This document shows positions 34,283-43,648 of a DNA stretch of 64,000 bases, in pieces; within the stretch, counting starts at the first letter, position 1, and every line of letters begins with the position of its first letter. The translations under genes and the position numbers were made by a program. This DNA comes from Kribbella voronezhensis (GTDB lineage Bacteria; Actinomycetota; Actinomycetes; Propionibacteriales; Kribbellaceae), in the NCBI RefSeq assembly GCF_004365175.1, contig NZ_SOCE01000001.1, forward strand, positions 111,154 through 175,153, in the 5' to 3' direction. The notes beneath the pieces were generated by a model, which was given only the letters and a program-made list of their open reading frames with translations, was not told the origin of the DNA and did not search any database.

Positions 34283-36844
34283 TCACTGCCGAGGTTTGAC
34301 CCGCTTCGTCGGTACCGCGGACAGCGGGTCCTCCGGCCAGGGATGCCGCGGGTATCGAGCCCTCAGGTCAGCCCGGACCTGCGGATAACCCTGCACCCAG
34401 AACGACGCGAGGTCGCTCGTGATCGCCACGGGACGTCTCGCCGGCGACAGCAGATGCAACACGACAGGCACCCGGCCATCGGCGACCACCGGCGTCTTGG
34501 TCCACCCGAACACCTCCTGCAACTTCACCGCGAGCACCGGCGGCTCAGCCCCGTCGTACACCAGCCGCACCTGCGAGCCCGACGGCACCGCGAGGCGCTC
34601 CGGTGCGAGTTCACCGAACCGGGTAGCAGCGGGCCAGGGCAGCAGTCGTCGCAAGGCGGACGCCACATCGAGGTTGGTGAGATCGCGCGAACGGCGTACC
34701 GAGGCAAGCTCCGGACCCAGCCAGTCGTCCAACGTCGCGAGCAATGCCGCGTCGTCGACCGCGGGCCATGGAGCGCCGAGGTGCGCATGACAGAAGGCGA
34801 GGCGCTCGCGCAGAGAGACCGCGGCGTCGGACCACCGCAGTACGGCGAGACCGCTGCGCCGGAGACCATCGCGTACGGCGGCTTGCACGAGCACCGGGTC
34901 GGGCTTGGACAGCGGTACGTCGTTGAGCACGATCGCTCCGAGCGACTCCACGCGCCGGGTCACCACCCGCCCGTCGTCCCAGCGAATCTGGTCGGTGACG
35001 GAGACGAGCTCACCGGCGACCTCCCGCGCGGTCGCCTCGTCGATCGGCGCGGCCGAGCGGATCCTGGCGTCGGCGCGACCGGGCGCCCGGTCGGCCACCG
35101 CGATCGCCAGCCACGGTGTGGTCCGCAACGGCGACTGCGGATCCAGCGCGGCACCGGTACCACCAGACATCTGGTACGTCGTCGAGTCCACCCCGCGAGA
35201 CCGCGCGATCCGGTCCGGATACGCCAGCCCCACCACGATCCCCGCCGCAAGATCATCCGGTACGCCGCCCGCCGGCCGCGACCCACCGCCCGCAGCCCCG
35301 CCTGGCGACCGCGGGCCGCCGGCCACTTGAGGCTCATTCCCACTGTCGGCTCCCCGGGCGAGGCGCTTCGTCTCCTCACGCCAGCGTGCGGTCGCCGCAC
35401 GGTCCTGCCCTCGTCGCAGTGCTCGCCACCGCGCCGGCAGGTCATCGCCGAAGTCGCGCCCGGCATCGTCCGACAGCAGCGCCACGATCTCGCGAGCGCG
35501 CTCAGCACCGACCCACGGCGTACCGTCCAACAGCGCGCGAGCCAGCCGCGGATGCGCGCCGACCGCCGCCATCCGCCGCCCGCGCGCAGTGATCCGGCCA
35601 CCGTCGTCGATCGCGTCCAGCCGACGCAGCAACTCGGTCGCCGCCGTCATCGCCACCACCGGCGGCGCTTCGAGCAACGCCAGACCTTCACCACCCGGCG
35701 CGCCCCACGCGGCCAGATCGAGCGCGAAGGCAGCCAGATCCGCAGTAGCGATCTCCGGCGCCGCATGGTCGTCCAGATGCGCGTGGTCAGTGGCGGACCA
35801 GCAGCGATAGACCCGGCCGGGCGCCTCACGTCCAGCACGCCCGGCCCGCTGATCCGCGGACGACTTGGACACCCGGCAAGTCACCAGGGCGCCAAGCCCG
35901 CGCGATTGATCGGTCCGCGGCTCGCGGGCAAGCCCCGAGTCGACCACGACGCGCACTCCCGGCACGGTCAGCGAGCTTTCGGCGACCGACGTCGTCACCA
36001 CGATCCGCCGCGTCGCACCGGGCGCCAACGCCCGCTCCTGCTCAGCTCGTGACTGCCGCCCGAACAACGGCAGCACGTTCTCCCCGGCCAACCGGCGAGT
36101 CACCCCAGTGATCTCCGCCTCCCCCGGAACGAACACGAGCACATCGCCTTCGTTCTCGGTCAACGCTCGTCGCACCACCGCCGCGACATGATCGAGCAGC
36201 CGCGGATCGACCCGCCCACCCGGAAGCAACGGCACCGGGACCGGCGGTGGCGCCCATTCGATCGCGACGTCGAACAGCGCGGCCGACGCTGTGATCACAG
36301 GTGCCGGACTGCCACTGGCCAACGCGCGACTCAAGGTGACCGTGTCCGCCGTGGCCGAGGTCGCGACGACGGCGAGGTCCTCTCGCAGGTTCGCCCGGAT
36401 GTCCACGCAGAACGCCAGCAGCAGGTCGGCGTCGAGGTGACGTTCGTGGCACTCGTCGATCACGACCGCGGCGACGCCGGGAAGTTCCGGGTTCTGCTGC
36501 AACCGCCGTACGAGAAGCCCTGTCGTCACCACCTCGACGCGCAGGTCCTTGCCGCCACTGCGTTCGCCGCGCATCGCGTAGCCGATCCGCTGCCCGAGCG
36601 GTTCGCCGACCAACGCCGCCAGCCGGGTCGCGGCGGCACGCGTCGCCATCCGCCGGGGCTCGGCGACGATGACGGTGCCGTCCAGCGCGTCGGCGAGGGC
36701 GAGCGGCAGCAGCGAGGTCTTGCCGGACCCAGGAGGCGCGACCAGCACCGCCGTACCGTGCGATCGAGCCGCCTCGACCGTGGCGGGCAGGACGGCACGG
36801 ACGGGCAGGTCCGCTCCTGGCATCGACGGTTCGGGCAGCAGCAC
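34283..36844 (-). CDS. hrpB: ATP-dependent helicase HrpB
   Basis: An 853-residue DEAH-box helicase. Motifs: Walker A APPGSGKTS, motif II IDECHERH, SATADT, and motif VI SSADQRAGRAGREAPG. The HrpB-specific C-terminal region (about 650-850) ends with SFWVQGYPQVRADLRARYPRHPWPEDP, diagnostic of the family. A Gly/Pro-rich insert occurs near residue 500-530. GTG 36844 is chosen because TAGCGT ends 7 nt before it; ATG 36823 is a shorter option. The frame stays open far upstream across tldD, but that part is not coding. HrpB function in actinobacteria is poorly known. Confidence 0.9.
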   Translation of the reverse strand: MLLPEPSMPGADLPVRAVLPATVEAARSHGTAVLVAPPGSGKTSLLPLALADALDGTVIVAEPRRMATRAAATRLAALVGEPLGQRIGYAMRGERSGGKDLRVEVVTTGLLVRRLQQNPELPGVAAVVIDECHERHLDADLLLAFCVDIRANLREDLAVVATSATADTVTLSRALASGSPAPVITASAALFDVAIEWAPPPVPVPLLPGGRVDPRLLDHVAAVVRRALTENEGDVLVFVPGEAEITGVTRRLAGENVLPLFGRQSRAEQERALAPGATRRIVVTTSVAESSLTVPGVRVVVDSGLAREPRTDQSRGLGALVTCRVSKSSADQRAGRAGREAPGRVYRCWSATDHAHLDDHAAPEIATADLAAFALDLAAWGAPGGEGLALLEAPPVVAMTAATELLRRLDAIDDGGRITARGRRMAAVGAHPRLARALLDGTPWVGAERAREIVALLSDDAGRDFGDDLPARWRALRRGQDRAATARWREETKRLARGADSGNEPQVAGGPRSPGGAAGGGSRPAGGVPDDLAAGIVVGLAYPDRIARSRGVDSTTYQMSGGTGAALDPQSPLRTTPWLAIAVADRAPGRADARIRSAAPIDEATAREVAGELVSVTDQIRWDDGRVVTRRVESLGAIVLNDVPLSKPDPVLVQAAVRDGLRRSGLAVLRWSDAAVSLRERLAFCHAHLGAPWPAVDDAALLATLDDWLGPELASVRRSRDLTNLDVASALRRLLPWPAATRFGELAPERLAVPSGSQVRLVYDGAEPPVLAVKLQEVFGWTKTPVVADGRVPVVLHLLSPARRPVAITSDLASFWVQGYPQVRADLRARYPRHPWPEDPLSAVPTKRVKPRQ

Positions 36845-36851
36845 GCAGCCG

Positions 36852-36857
36852 ACGCTA
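36852..36857 (-). promoter_or_regulatory. Leaderless -10 (TAGCGT) for hrpB
   Basis: TAGCGT is followed by 7 nt and GTG 36844 on the minus strand, inside the 87-bp divergent hrpB-tldD region. Confidence 0.45.
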
Positions 36858-36918
36858 ACCGACCGGCAGCCCGAACTCGCACCGGCGGCGCCGCGCGGCC
36901 GTGGTACTGGCGATGGCC

Positions 36919-36924
36919 TAGGGT
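36919..36924 (+). promoter_or_regulatory. Leaderless -10 (TAGGGT) for tldD
   Basis: TAGGGT, 7 nt, then GTG 36932. Confidence 0.55.
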
Positions 36925-36931
36925 CGGACCC

Positions 36932-38449
36932 GTGCCTGATGTCGATGCGTCTTTCCTCGCCCTCCCCCGACACGAGCTGGCCGACGCGGCGCTGCAGCGC
37001 GCCAAGGATCTCGGCGCGACGTACGCCGAATTCCGGCTGGAACGGATCCGGTCGGAGTCCATCTCGTTGCGCGACAGCGTTCTCGAGAGCGCCCACGACG
37101 ACGAGGACCTCGGCCTCGCCGTCCGGGTCATCCACGACGGCACCTGGGGCTTCGCCGCCGGGGTCGCGCTCAGCACCGACGAGGCGGTCCGGATCGCCGA
37201 ACAGGCGGTGAACCTGGCGCAGGTCTCCCGGCCGATCAACTCCGAACCGATCGAGCTCGCCGACGAGCCGATCTACGACGACGTCAGCTGGGTGTCGAGC
37301 TACGAGGTCGACCCGTTCACGTTGCCGCGCGCCGAGAAGGTTGCCCTGCTCACCGATTACAGCGATCGCCTGTTGAACGCGGAGGGCGTTTCGCACGTCA
37401 CCGTCCACGTCGCGTCGGTGAACGAGTGCAAGTTCTACGCGAACTCGGAGGGCACGTCGACGACCCAGCAGCGGATCCGGATCGGCCCGCAGCTGCAGGC
37501 GACCGCGATCGATCCGGAGACCGGCCGGTTCGACTCGATGCGGACGCTCGCGCCACCGGCCGGACGTGGCTGGGAATACCTGACCGGCACCGGCTGGAAC
37601 TGGGACGAGGAGCTGGCGCAGATCCCGGGCTGGCTCGCCGAGAAGATGGCCGCACCGAGCGTCGAGGCCGGCCGGTACGACGTGGTCGTCGACCCCTCGA
37701 ACCTCTGGCTCACCATCCACGAGTCGATCGGCCACGCGACCGAACTGGACCGCGCCCTCGGGTACGAGGCGAACTACGCGGGCACCAGCTTCGCCACCCT
37801 CGACAAGCTCGGCACGCTCGAGTACGGCTCGCCGATCATGCACGTCACCGGCGACCGGACGGCCGAGCACGGGTTGTCGACGGTCGGGTACGACGACGAG
37901 GGCGTCGCCGGGCAGCAATGGGATCTCGTGAAGGACGGCGTACTGGTCGGCTATCAACTGGATCGCCGGATGGCGCAGGTCAACAAGGACGTGCTCGGCA
38001 CCGACCGCTCGAACGGGTGCGCGTACGCCGATTCGGCCGGCCACGTGCCGATCCAGCGGATGGCCAACGTCTCCCTGCAGCCCGCGACAGACGGTCCCTC
38101 CACCGAGGAACTGATCAGCCGGGTGCAGAACGGGATCTACATCGTCGGCGACAAGTCCTGGTCGATCGACATGCAGCGCTACAACTTCCAGTTCACCGGG
38201 CAGCGGTTCTACAAGATCACCGACGGCAAGCTCGACGGGCAACTCCGCGACGTCGCGTACCAGGCCACCACGACCGACTTCTGGGGCTCGATGGAAGCCG
38301 TCGGCGGCCCGCAGACCTACGTCCTGGGTGGCGCGCTCAACTGCGGCAAGGCCCAACCGCCGCAGAGCGGTGCCGTCAGCCACGGTTGCCCGTCCGCCCT
38401 GTTCCGCGATGTCCGCATCCTCAACACCACGCAGGAGGCCGGCCGGTGA
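36932..38449 (+). CDS. tldD: TldD family metalloprotease
   Basis: The 505-residue catalytic subunit of the TldD/TldE peptidase, which degrades unfolded peptides and matures some RiPPs. The active site HExxxH is HESIGH at residues 263-268. Family blocks SIHSEG-like YANSEGTSTTQ and GMANVSL-like IQRMANVSLQP are present. GTG 36932 gives MPDVDASFLALPRHELAD. The stop overlaps the tldE start (GTGA). No RiPP precursor is visible nearby, so a general peptide-turnover role is most likely. Confidence 0.93.
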   Translation: MPDVDASFLALPRHELADAALQRAKDLGATYAEFRLERIRSESISLRDSVLESAHDDEDLGLAVRVIHDGTWGFAAGVALSTDEAVRIAEQAVNLAQVSRPINSEPIELADEPIYDDVSWVSSYEVDPFTLPRAEKVALLTDYSDRLLNAEGVSHVTVHVASVNECKFYANSEGTSTTQQRIRIGPQLQATAIDPETGRFDSMRTLAPPAGRGWEYLTGTGWNWDEELAQIPGWLAEKMAAPSVEAGRYDVVVDPSNLWLTIHESIGHATELDRALGYEANYAGTSFATLDKLGTLEYGSPIMHVTGDRTAEHGLSTVGYDDEGVAGQQWDLVKDGVLVGYQLDRRMAQVNKDVLGTDRSNGCAYADSAGHVPIQRMANVSLQPATDGPSTEELISRVQNGIYIVGDKSWSIDMQRYNFQFTGQRFYKITDGKLDGQLRDVAYQATTTDFWGSMEAVGGPQTYVLGGALNCGKAQPPQSGAVSHGCPSALFRDVRILNTTQEAGR

Positions 38450-39855
38450 CGACCGCCATTCAGCTGACCCCGCAGGACACGATCGAGCGCACGCTCGAAC
38501 TCGCCGCGGCCGAGGGCGCCCAGGGCTGTGTCGTCCTGGTCGCCGAGACCTCCAGCGCGAACCTGCGCTGGGCCAACAACACGCTGACCACCAACGGCGC
38601 GATGCGCGGCTCGAGCGTGACGGTGATCGCGACCGTCGGCGCCGGCGAGGGTACCGCGGCCGGCGTGGTCGGGCGCTCGTCCGTGACGGACACCTCGCTG
38701 CGCGAACTCGTCTCGGCCGCGGTCGCCGCGGCTCGCGAGTCCGGTCCCGCCGAAGACGCCCGCCCACTCGTCGACGGCACCGTCGGACCGGGCTGGGACG
38801 AGGAGCCGGACGAGACCGACGTCAGCGTCTACGAGAACTTCGCCCCCGCACTCGGCGAGGCACTCACCAAGGCCGGCCAGGAGAACCGCTGGCTCTACGG
38901 CTTCGCCGACCACGAGGTCATCACCCTGTACGTCGGGTCGTCGGCCGGCCTGCGGCTTCGGCAGTCCCTCCCGCGCGGCTACGTCACCGCGAACGGCAAG
39001 TCGGGCGACCTCAGCCAGTCGGCCTGGGTCGGCGCGGCAACCCATGACTTCAGCGACATCGATCCGCTCGCGATCGACGCCGAACTGACCCGGCGGCTCA
39101 GCTGGGCCACCCGCACGGTGTCGGTGGAAGCCGGCCGGCACCCCACCATCCTGCCGCCGGCTGCCGTCGCGGACCTGATGACGCATATGTACGTCAAGCT
39201 CGACGGACGCGACGCACACGAGGGCCGCAGCGTCTTCTCCAAGGCTGCCGGTGGTTCCCGGGTCGGCGAGGTGTTGTCGCCACACCCGGTCAGGTTCTGG
39301 TCGGACCCCTTGCTGCACGGGCTGGAGACGTTCCCGTTCGTCGTCGTACGGTCCTCGGCCGGCTGCGAGAGCGTGTTCGACAACGGCCTCACGCTGGCCG
39401 CGACCGACTGGATCCGCGGCGGCAAACTGGAGAACCTGATGCAGAGCAGGTTCACCGCTGCACTGACGGGTGCGCCCGCGGTCACTCCGCCGATCGCCAA
39501 CTACGCCTTGTCGGTGGACGGCGCGACCGGATCCGTGGACGACCTGGTAGCGGGCCTGGACCACGGCCTGTTGCTGACCTGCCTGTGGTACATCCGGGTG
39601 GTGGATCCGCAGACCCTGCTACTCACCGGCCTGACCCGCGACGGCGTCTACCTGGTCGAGAACGGCGAGGTGACGGGTGCCGTCAACAACTTCCGCTTCA
39701 ACGAGAGCCCGGTCGACCTGCTCGCCCGCTTCACCGCGGCCGGCGCGACCGTCCCGTCGTTCTCCCGCGAATGGGGCGACGAGTTCTCCCGTACGGCGAC
39801 CCCGCCGCTGCTCGTCCCGGACTTCAACATGTCCAGCGTCAGCCAGGCGAACTGA
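38446..39855 (+). CDS. tldE: TldE/PmbA family protein
   Basis: The 469-residue non-catalytic partner of TldD. It shares the fold (NLRWANNTLTTNGAMRGSSVTV; PVRFWSDPLLHGLETFPF) but lacks HExxxH, as expected for TldE. The C-terminal block GEVTGAVNNFRFNESPVDLL is characteristic. GTG 38446 has GGAGG about 10 nt upstream and overlaps the tldD stop. Confidence 0.92.
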   Translation: MTTAIQLTPQDTIERTLELAAAEGAQGCVVLVAETSSANLRWANNTLTTNGAMRGSSVTVIATVGAGEGTAAGVVGRSSVTDTSLRELVSAAVAAARESGPAEDARPLVDGTVGPGWDEEPDETDVSVYENFAPALGEALTKAGQENRWLYGFADHEVITLYVGSSAGLRLRQSLPRGYVTANGKSGDLSQSAWVGAATHDFSDIDPLAIDAELTRRLSWATRTVSVEAGRHPTILPPAAVADLMTHMYVKLDGRDAHEGRSVFSKAAGGSRVGEVLSPHPVRFWSDPLLHGLETFPFVVVRSSAGCESVFDNGLTLAATDWIRGGKLENLMQSRFTAALTGAPAVTPPIANYALSVDGATGSVDDLVAGLDHGLLLTCLWYIRVVDPQTLLLTGLTRDGVYLVENGEVTGAVNNFRFNESPVDLLARFTAAGATVPSFSREWGDEFSRTATPPLLVPDFNMSSVSQAN

Positions 39856-39888
39856 GGACATCAGTTCGTCGCGACCGCCGTAACGACT

Positions 39889-39929
39889 CGGTCCCGCGAA
39901 CCCCGTGCTGAACGGGGGTCGCGGGACCG
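39889..39929. terminator. Long hairpin between convergent tldE and DUF805 genes
   Basis: Arms 39889-39906 and 39912-39929 pair over 18 bp with one mismatch around a 5-nt loop. It should stop or fold transcripts from both sides. There is no U-tract. Confidence 0.75.
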
Positions 39930-39948
39930 TCGTACGGATCGGCCGTGA

Positions 39949-40362
39949 TCAGGCCGTCGGGTAACCCGGCTCCGCGTTCGGCGTACCGGCGCCGAAGCGC
40001 TCTGCCGCCTTCGGGTCCGGACCGTACTTGTTGTCGCCCGGGGTGCCTTCCTGGATGTAGAACACCAGCAGCACGATCCAGCCGATCACGATCACGAAGA
40101 TCAGCAGCAGCCACAGGGCCGACCGGTCCGTGTCGTGCAGGCGGCGGGCCGCGACGGCCAGCGACGGCAGCAGGACAGCGAGGCTGTAGATGCTGCCGAG
40201 GACTCCGTTGCCGGTGCTGTTCGTCAGACCGGCCGCGTTGTCGATGATGCTCAGCACGATCGAGATGATCGCGTTGAACAGTGCGAACATCCAGAATTCC
40301 TTGCGCCGCGCGCGACCGCTGAACTGGATGTACTTCTTGAGGACATCTGTGTACCACTGCAT
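39949..40362 (-). CDS. DUF805 membrane protein
   Basis: A 137-residue protein starting at ATG 40362 (MQWYTDVLKKYIQFSGRARRKEFWMF). The RARRKEFW motif, four hydrophobic segments and the ARRLHDTDRSALWLL loop define DUF805. The C-terminus ends in a soluble Pro/Gly-rich tail (EGTPGDNKYGPDP), a feature of the family. The frame extends upstream but without homology. A TTGACG-17-CAGGCT promoter lies 38-66 nt upstream. Function unknown. Confidence 0.9.
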   Translation of the reverse strand: MQWYTDVLKKYIQFSGRARRKEFWMFALFNAIISIVLSIIDNAAGLTNSTGNGVLGSIYSLAVLLPSLAVAARRLHDTDRSALWLLLIFVIVIGWIVLLVFYIQEGTPGDNKYGPDPKAAERFGAGTPNAEPGYPTA

Positions 40363-40399
40363 TGCTTTGCTCCGATGGTCGAAGGTGAGACGCGGACCG

Positions 40400-40428
40400 A
40401 GCCTGTCGGAACCCATCCGGTTCGTCAA
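40400..40428 (-). promoter_or_regulatory. Predicted promoter for the DUF805 gene
   Basis: On the minus strand TTGACG (40428-40423), 17-nt spacer, CAGGCT (40405-40400), giving a leader of about 30 nt. Confidence 0.5.
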
Positions 40429-40487
40429 TGCAACTTTTCGCTTTGGTGACCACACCGCAACCTGACGCGCCGTAGCGGAAGGGGACT

Positions 40488-41163
40488 TCAGCTCTTCGGG
40501 GCCGGTTTCGCCTGCGTGACCCGCCAGAGCCGGCGCGGTTCGGGCCCTTCCTCGTACGGGTCGGCGCCGCCGAGTTCCCACCGCTCGGCCAGCTCGTGGA
40601 TCAGGTCGAGGTCGAAGAACCGGCCGGCGAATCCGTCCTTGGCGGCCAGCCCGTCGCCGATGTCGGTGCAGCGGCCGAAGCACGGATCGGCGGTGGACCA
40701 CACGGTGTAGACGAACAGCCCGCCGGGACGGAGTACGCGGTGGATCTCGTTGACCAGCGAGCGCAGTTCGGACCGCGAGAAGGCCATGTTCAGCAAGACA
40801 TTCGCATAGACCGCGTTCACGGTCGCGTCGGCCGGCGGCAGCGGATCGCGGGACGTCGTGCAGGGCGGCGGTGACCCGGTCGTCCAGCCCTTCGCGCTGC
40901 GCGTCGAGCCGCAACTGGTTCAGCGCGGCCTCGCTGAAGTCGGTCGCGTGCACGCTGAATCCCTGCCTGGCAAGGTAAAGCGCGTCGCGGCCCTGGCCCG
41001 CGCCGAGCTCGAGCACGTCGTCGATCCCCGCGGCCTCGAACAGCCGGACGGTCCATCGCGCGGCCGCCGAAGGCTCCGCGCCGAGCAACCGTGGATTGCC
41101 CTCGTAGGCGGTCTGCCACCGTTCTTGCTGAGCTCTTGCGAGCTCGATGTGTCCAGTCTTCAT
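40488..41163 (-). pseudogene. Class I SAM-dependent methyltransferase, frameshifted
   Basis: The N-terminal half reads from ATG 41163 (MKTGHIELARAQQERWQTAY) with the SAM loop VLELGAGQGRDALYLA. The C-terminal half reads in another frame (VNAVYANVLLNMAFSRSELR; HRVLRPGGLFVYTVWST; ending WRVTQAKPAPKS). Together they give one normal methyltransferase of about 225 residues. One extra base in the GGG at 40850-40852 breaks the frame; removing it joins HDV to RDPLPPADATVNA. Either this is a recent pseudogene or a sequencing error. The target is unknown. Confidence 0.85.
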
Positions 41164-41301
41164 CTTGCTCCCCGTGGTCGTCACGCCGGTCTGGACGACC
41201 GGCAGACCCGCAGCAGCCTACGCGACGAATTGAGTAGACGTACTCAGGCGTCATCTCGTTCCAGCTTCGATAGTGAACGAGACACCTGAGGAGGACGCCG
41301 G

Positions 41302-43536
41302 ATGACCGCCAACCTGCGCTGCCCTGTCTGCCAGACGGACCTACTACTCAACGTAGCCATCCCCCCGCACCCCGTTGCCCCCGGCCCCTACCCGCCACCA
41401 CCCGTTGCCCCCGGCCCGGTTCTTCCGGGGCACTATCCGCCGCCGCCGTCGCGCGGCGTCCGCCCGGAAGCAGCCCCACCACCCAGCCAACCACGCAGCC
41501 GGCCAGCGGCCCGCAGTACGACGCCTGCTGCCAAACCCACGCAGACTGCTGCCGGACCCACGCAAACTGCTGCCGGCCCCACGCAGCCGGCGTCCCGCAA
41601 CCTCGGGCCGATCACACCTCCACCTGCCGGTCCGCCACCACTGCCCCCGCAACGACAGTCGCGCCCACCTCGCCCACCTCGCCCGCCTCGGCGGTTGAGC
41701 CCCCAGGCAACATTGCTTGCCCTCGGCGTGCTCCTCCTGCTAGCCGCCGGCGTCACCTTCCTCGCCGTCACCTGGGACAGCCTGTCCGTCCCCGTGCAGG
41801 CCTCGATCATGGCAACGCTCGCCGCGCTGGCCCTCGCCGGCGCCGTCCCCGCGAGCAGGAAGAAGCTCGCCGGTACCGCCGAAGCTCTCGCCATTCTCGG
41901 CGGCGGCCTGCTGATCGTCGACCTCTTCGGCGCTCGGGAACTCGGCCTGGTCCCAGAGAGCGCGATCAGCGGACTCTCGTACGCCGGTATCGCGTTCGCC
42001 GCCGTCGCCGCGATCAACCTGCTGATGACCCGGATCGCCCCGACCGTCAAGACTTTCGGCCTCACCGCGGTGATCGCGGGTCAACTCCCCTTGACGCTCG
42101 TCCTGATCCACCACGTCAGCCTTCCCCTGTACCTGTTCGCTCTCGTCATCCAGGTCGCCGTCACCGTCCTGTGGACCAACCTGAGCACCCGCCTGCTCCA
42201 GCTCACCGGCGGTATCTGCGCAGCTCTCTTCCTCGCGATCGTCCTGCTGGTCGGCACCACCCGTGTCCTCTTCGGACTTCTTTCGACCCACTCGCCCACC
42301 TGGGCCGACTACACGCGTGACGTCTTCGCCGGTTCCACCACGGCCTTCTGGCCCGTCCTCGCGACCACCGCGGTCGTCTGCCTAGCAGCCTTGCTGGGAA
42401 CGGTTCTCGCACGCAAGACAGCGCTCTCTGCCGTTCTCCCGCCCAGCACAACCGAGTTCATCGGTACCGCGTTCGGCGCCTTCGCCATTGCGGTCTTCCT
42501 CCCCCAACTCCCGGTCGTCGACCGCTGGGTGACCACCGGCGTCGCCACGGCCCTCGGACTCGCGGTGCTCCTGCGCAACCGTCGTACGGGAGTCGTCACC
42601 TTGGTACTGCGGATCGCTGCGGTGATCGTCGCCTCAGTCGACCTCATGCTGTGTTCGCTCCTCGCCGACCTGCTCCAACTCGGGCTGATCTCCGCGCTCA
42701 TCGCAGGCCTGTCCCTCATAGCCGCTTGGCGCAAGCGCACGACGCTGACCGCGACCGTCTGGATCGCCGCATCCGCAGCACAGCTCGCGATCCTGTTCGC
42801 CACTTCGGACGGCTTCTTCAGCACCTGGACCGGCGCGATCGCGCTCTCGGTCGTCGGCGCCGTCCTGATCGGCTTCGCCTGCGTCTCGGTCGGAGAGCTC
42901 CACGAATCCGCTCTCACGCTCTCCGCGATCTTCGCGATCAGCCTCGGCGAACTCGTAGTCCTCTACGTCTCCCCCGACACCGGCACCGGCGTAGTACTGA
43001 CAATCGCAGCCGCACCCCTGGTCGCCTATGGAATGCAACCCCAACGCCGCGACGCCCTCCTCGCGGCCGGAACGCTGCTCGTCATAGCCAACACAGCATT
43101 CGTCCTCGGCGCCGGCGCCACCACCCTCGAATGGTTCACCCTCCCACCAGCAACCATCATGCTCGCCCTAGGCCTCCTCCGCTGGCGCGACCAACCAAGC
43201 TGGGTCTACCTGGGCCCCGGCCTCCTCCTCGGCCTCGTCCCCTCCGCATTAGTTGCCAGCAGCAACCATGACTTCCTCCGCATCACCTTCGTCGTAGCAG
43301 CCGCGGTCACCATCGTCGCCCTCGGCACCCGCTTCGGCCTCCAGGCCCCCTTCGTCATCGGCGCCGCCGTCCTCACCAAGATCGCCCTCTGGCAACTCAT
43401 CGAGGTGGCCCCCCTCATCCCCCGCTGGATCACCCTCGCCACCGCCGGCGCCATCCTCCTCACCCTGGGCGCCACCTACGAACGCCGCCTCCAAAACGCC
43501 AAACAAGCCGCCCACTGGATCTCCGCCCTCCGCTGA
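41302..43536 (+). CDS. Large polytopic membrane protein with zinc-ribbon and Pro-rich N-terminus
   Basis: A 744-residue protein. Residues 1-12 contain CPVC, half of a zinc ribbon. Residues 20-130 are Pro-rich with a triplicated PTQTAAG motif. From about residue 135 to the end there are about 18-20 hydrophobic segments with no large loops. The layout resembles the actinobacterial SCO7613 C-terminal-domain membrane proteins (recalled, moderate certainty). ATG 41302 has GAGGAGG about 7 nt upstream. No catalytic motif is visible. It could be a transporter-like or polymer-handling protein. Confidence 0.75.
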   Translation: MTANLRCPVCQTDLLLNVAIPPHPVAPGPYPPPPVAPGPVLPGHYPPPPSRGVRPEAAPPPSQPRSRPAARSTTPAAKPTQTAAGPTQTAAGPTQPASRNLGPITPPPAGPPPLPPQRQSRPPRPPRPPRRLSPQATLLALGVLLLLAAGVTFLAVTWDSLSVPVQASIMATLAALALAGAVPASRKKLAGTAEALAILGGGLLIVDLFGARELGLVPESAISGLSYAGIAFAAVAAINLLMTRIAPTVKTFGLTAVIAGQLPLTLVLIHHVSLPLYLFALVIQVAVTVLWTNLSTRLLQLTGGICAALFLAIVLLVGTTRVLFGLLSTHSPTWADYTRDVFAGSTTAFWPVLATTAVVCLAALLGTVLARKTALSAVLPPSTTEFIGTAFGAFAIAVFLPQLPVVDRWVTTGVATALGLAVLLRNRRTGVVTLVLRIAAVIVASVDLMLCSLLADLLQLGLISALIAGLSLIAAWRKRTTLTATVWIAASAAQLAILFATSDGFFSTWTGAIALSVVGAVLIGFACVSVGELHESALTLSAIFAISLGELVVLYVSPDTGTGVVLTIAAAPLVAYGMQPQRRDALLAAGTLLVIANTAFVLGAGATTLEWFTLPPATIMLALGLLRWRDQPSWVYLGPGLLLGLVPSALVASSNHDFLRITFVVAAAVTIVALGTRFGLQAPFVIGAAVLTKIALWQLIEVAPLIPRWITLATAGAILLTLGATYERRLQNAKQAAHWISALR

Positions 43537-43608
43537 CGCGCATCAAACGGTTGTTCCGCACGCACCAGTGACGCGCGGAACAGCCGCTCGTCTAACGCCC
43601 CAATCCCT

Positions 43609-43616
43609 CATACTGG
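43609..43616 (+). promoter_or_regulatory. CATACTGG box upstream of first PfkB-like gene
   Basis: CATACTGG begins 40 nt before ATG 43649. The same octamer lies 39 nt before the ATG of the paralogous gene at 45433. CATACT matches four of six -10 positions, so it may be the -10 itself. Confidence 0.45.
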
Positions 43617-43648
43617 ATATTCAGCTATTCGTTTCCACCGGGGGACGC

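Noticed and set aside
36845..38767. Upstream extension of the hrpB frame on the minus strand to 38767
   Set aside because: It is antisense to tldD/tldE, has no similarity to helicases, and the hrpB start is better placed at 36844.
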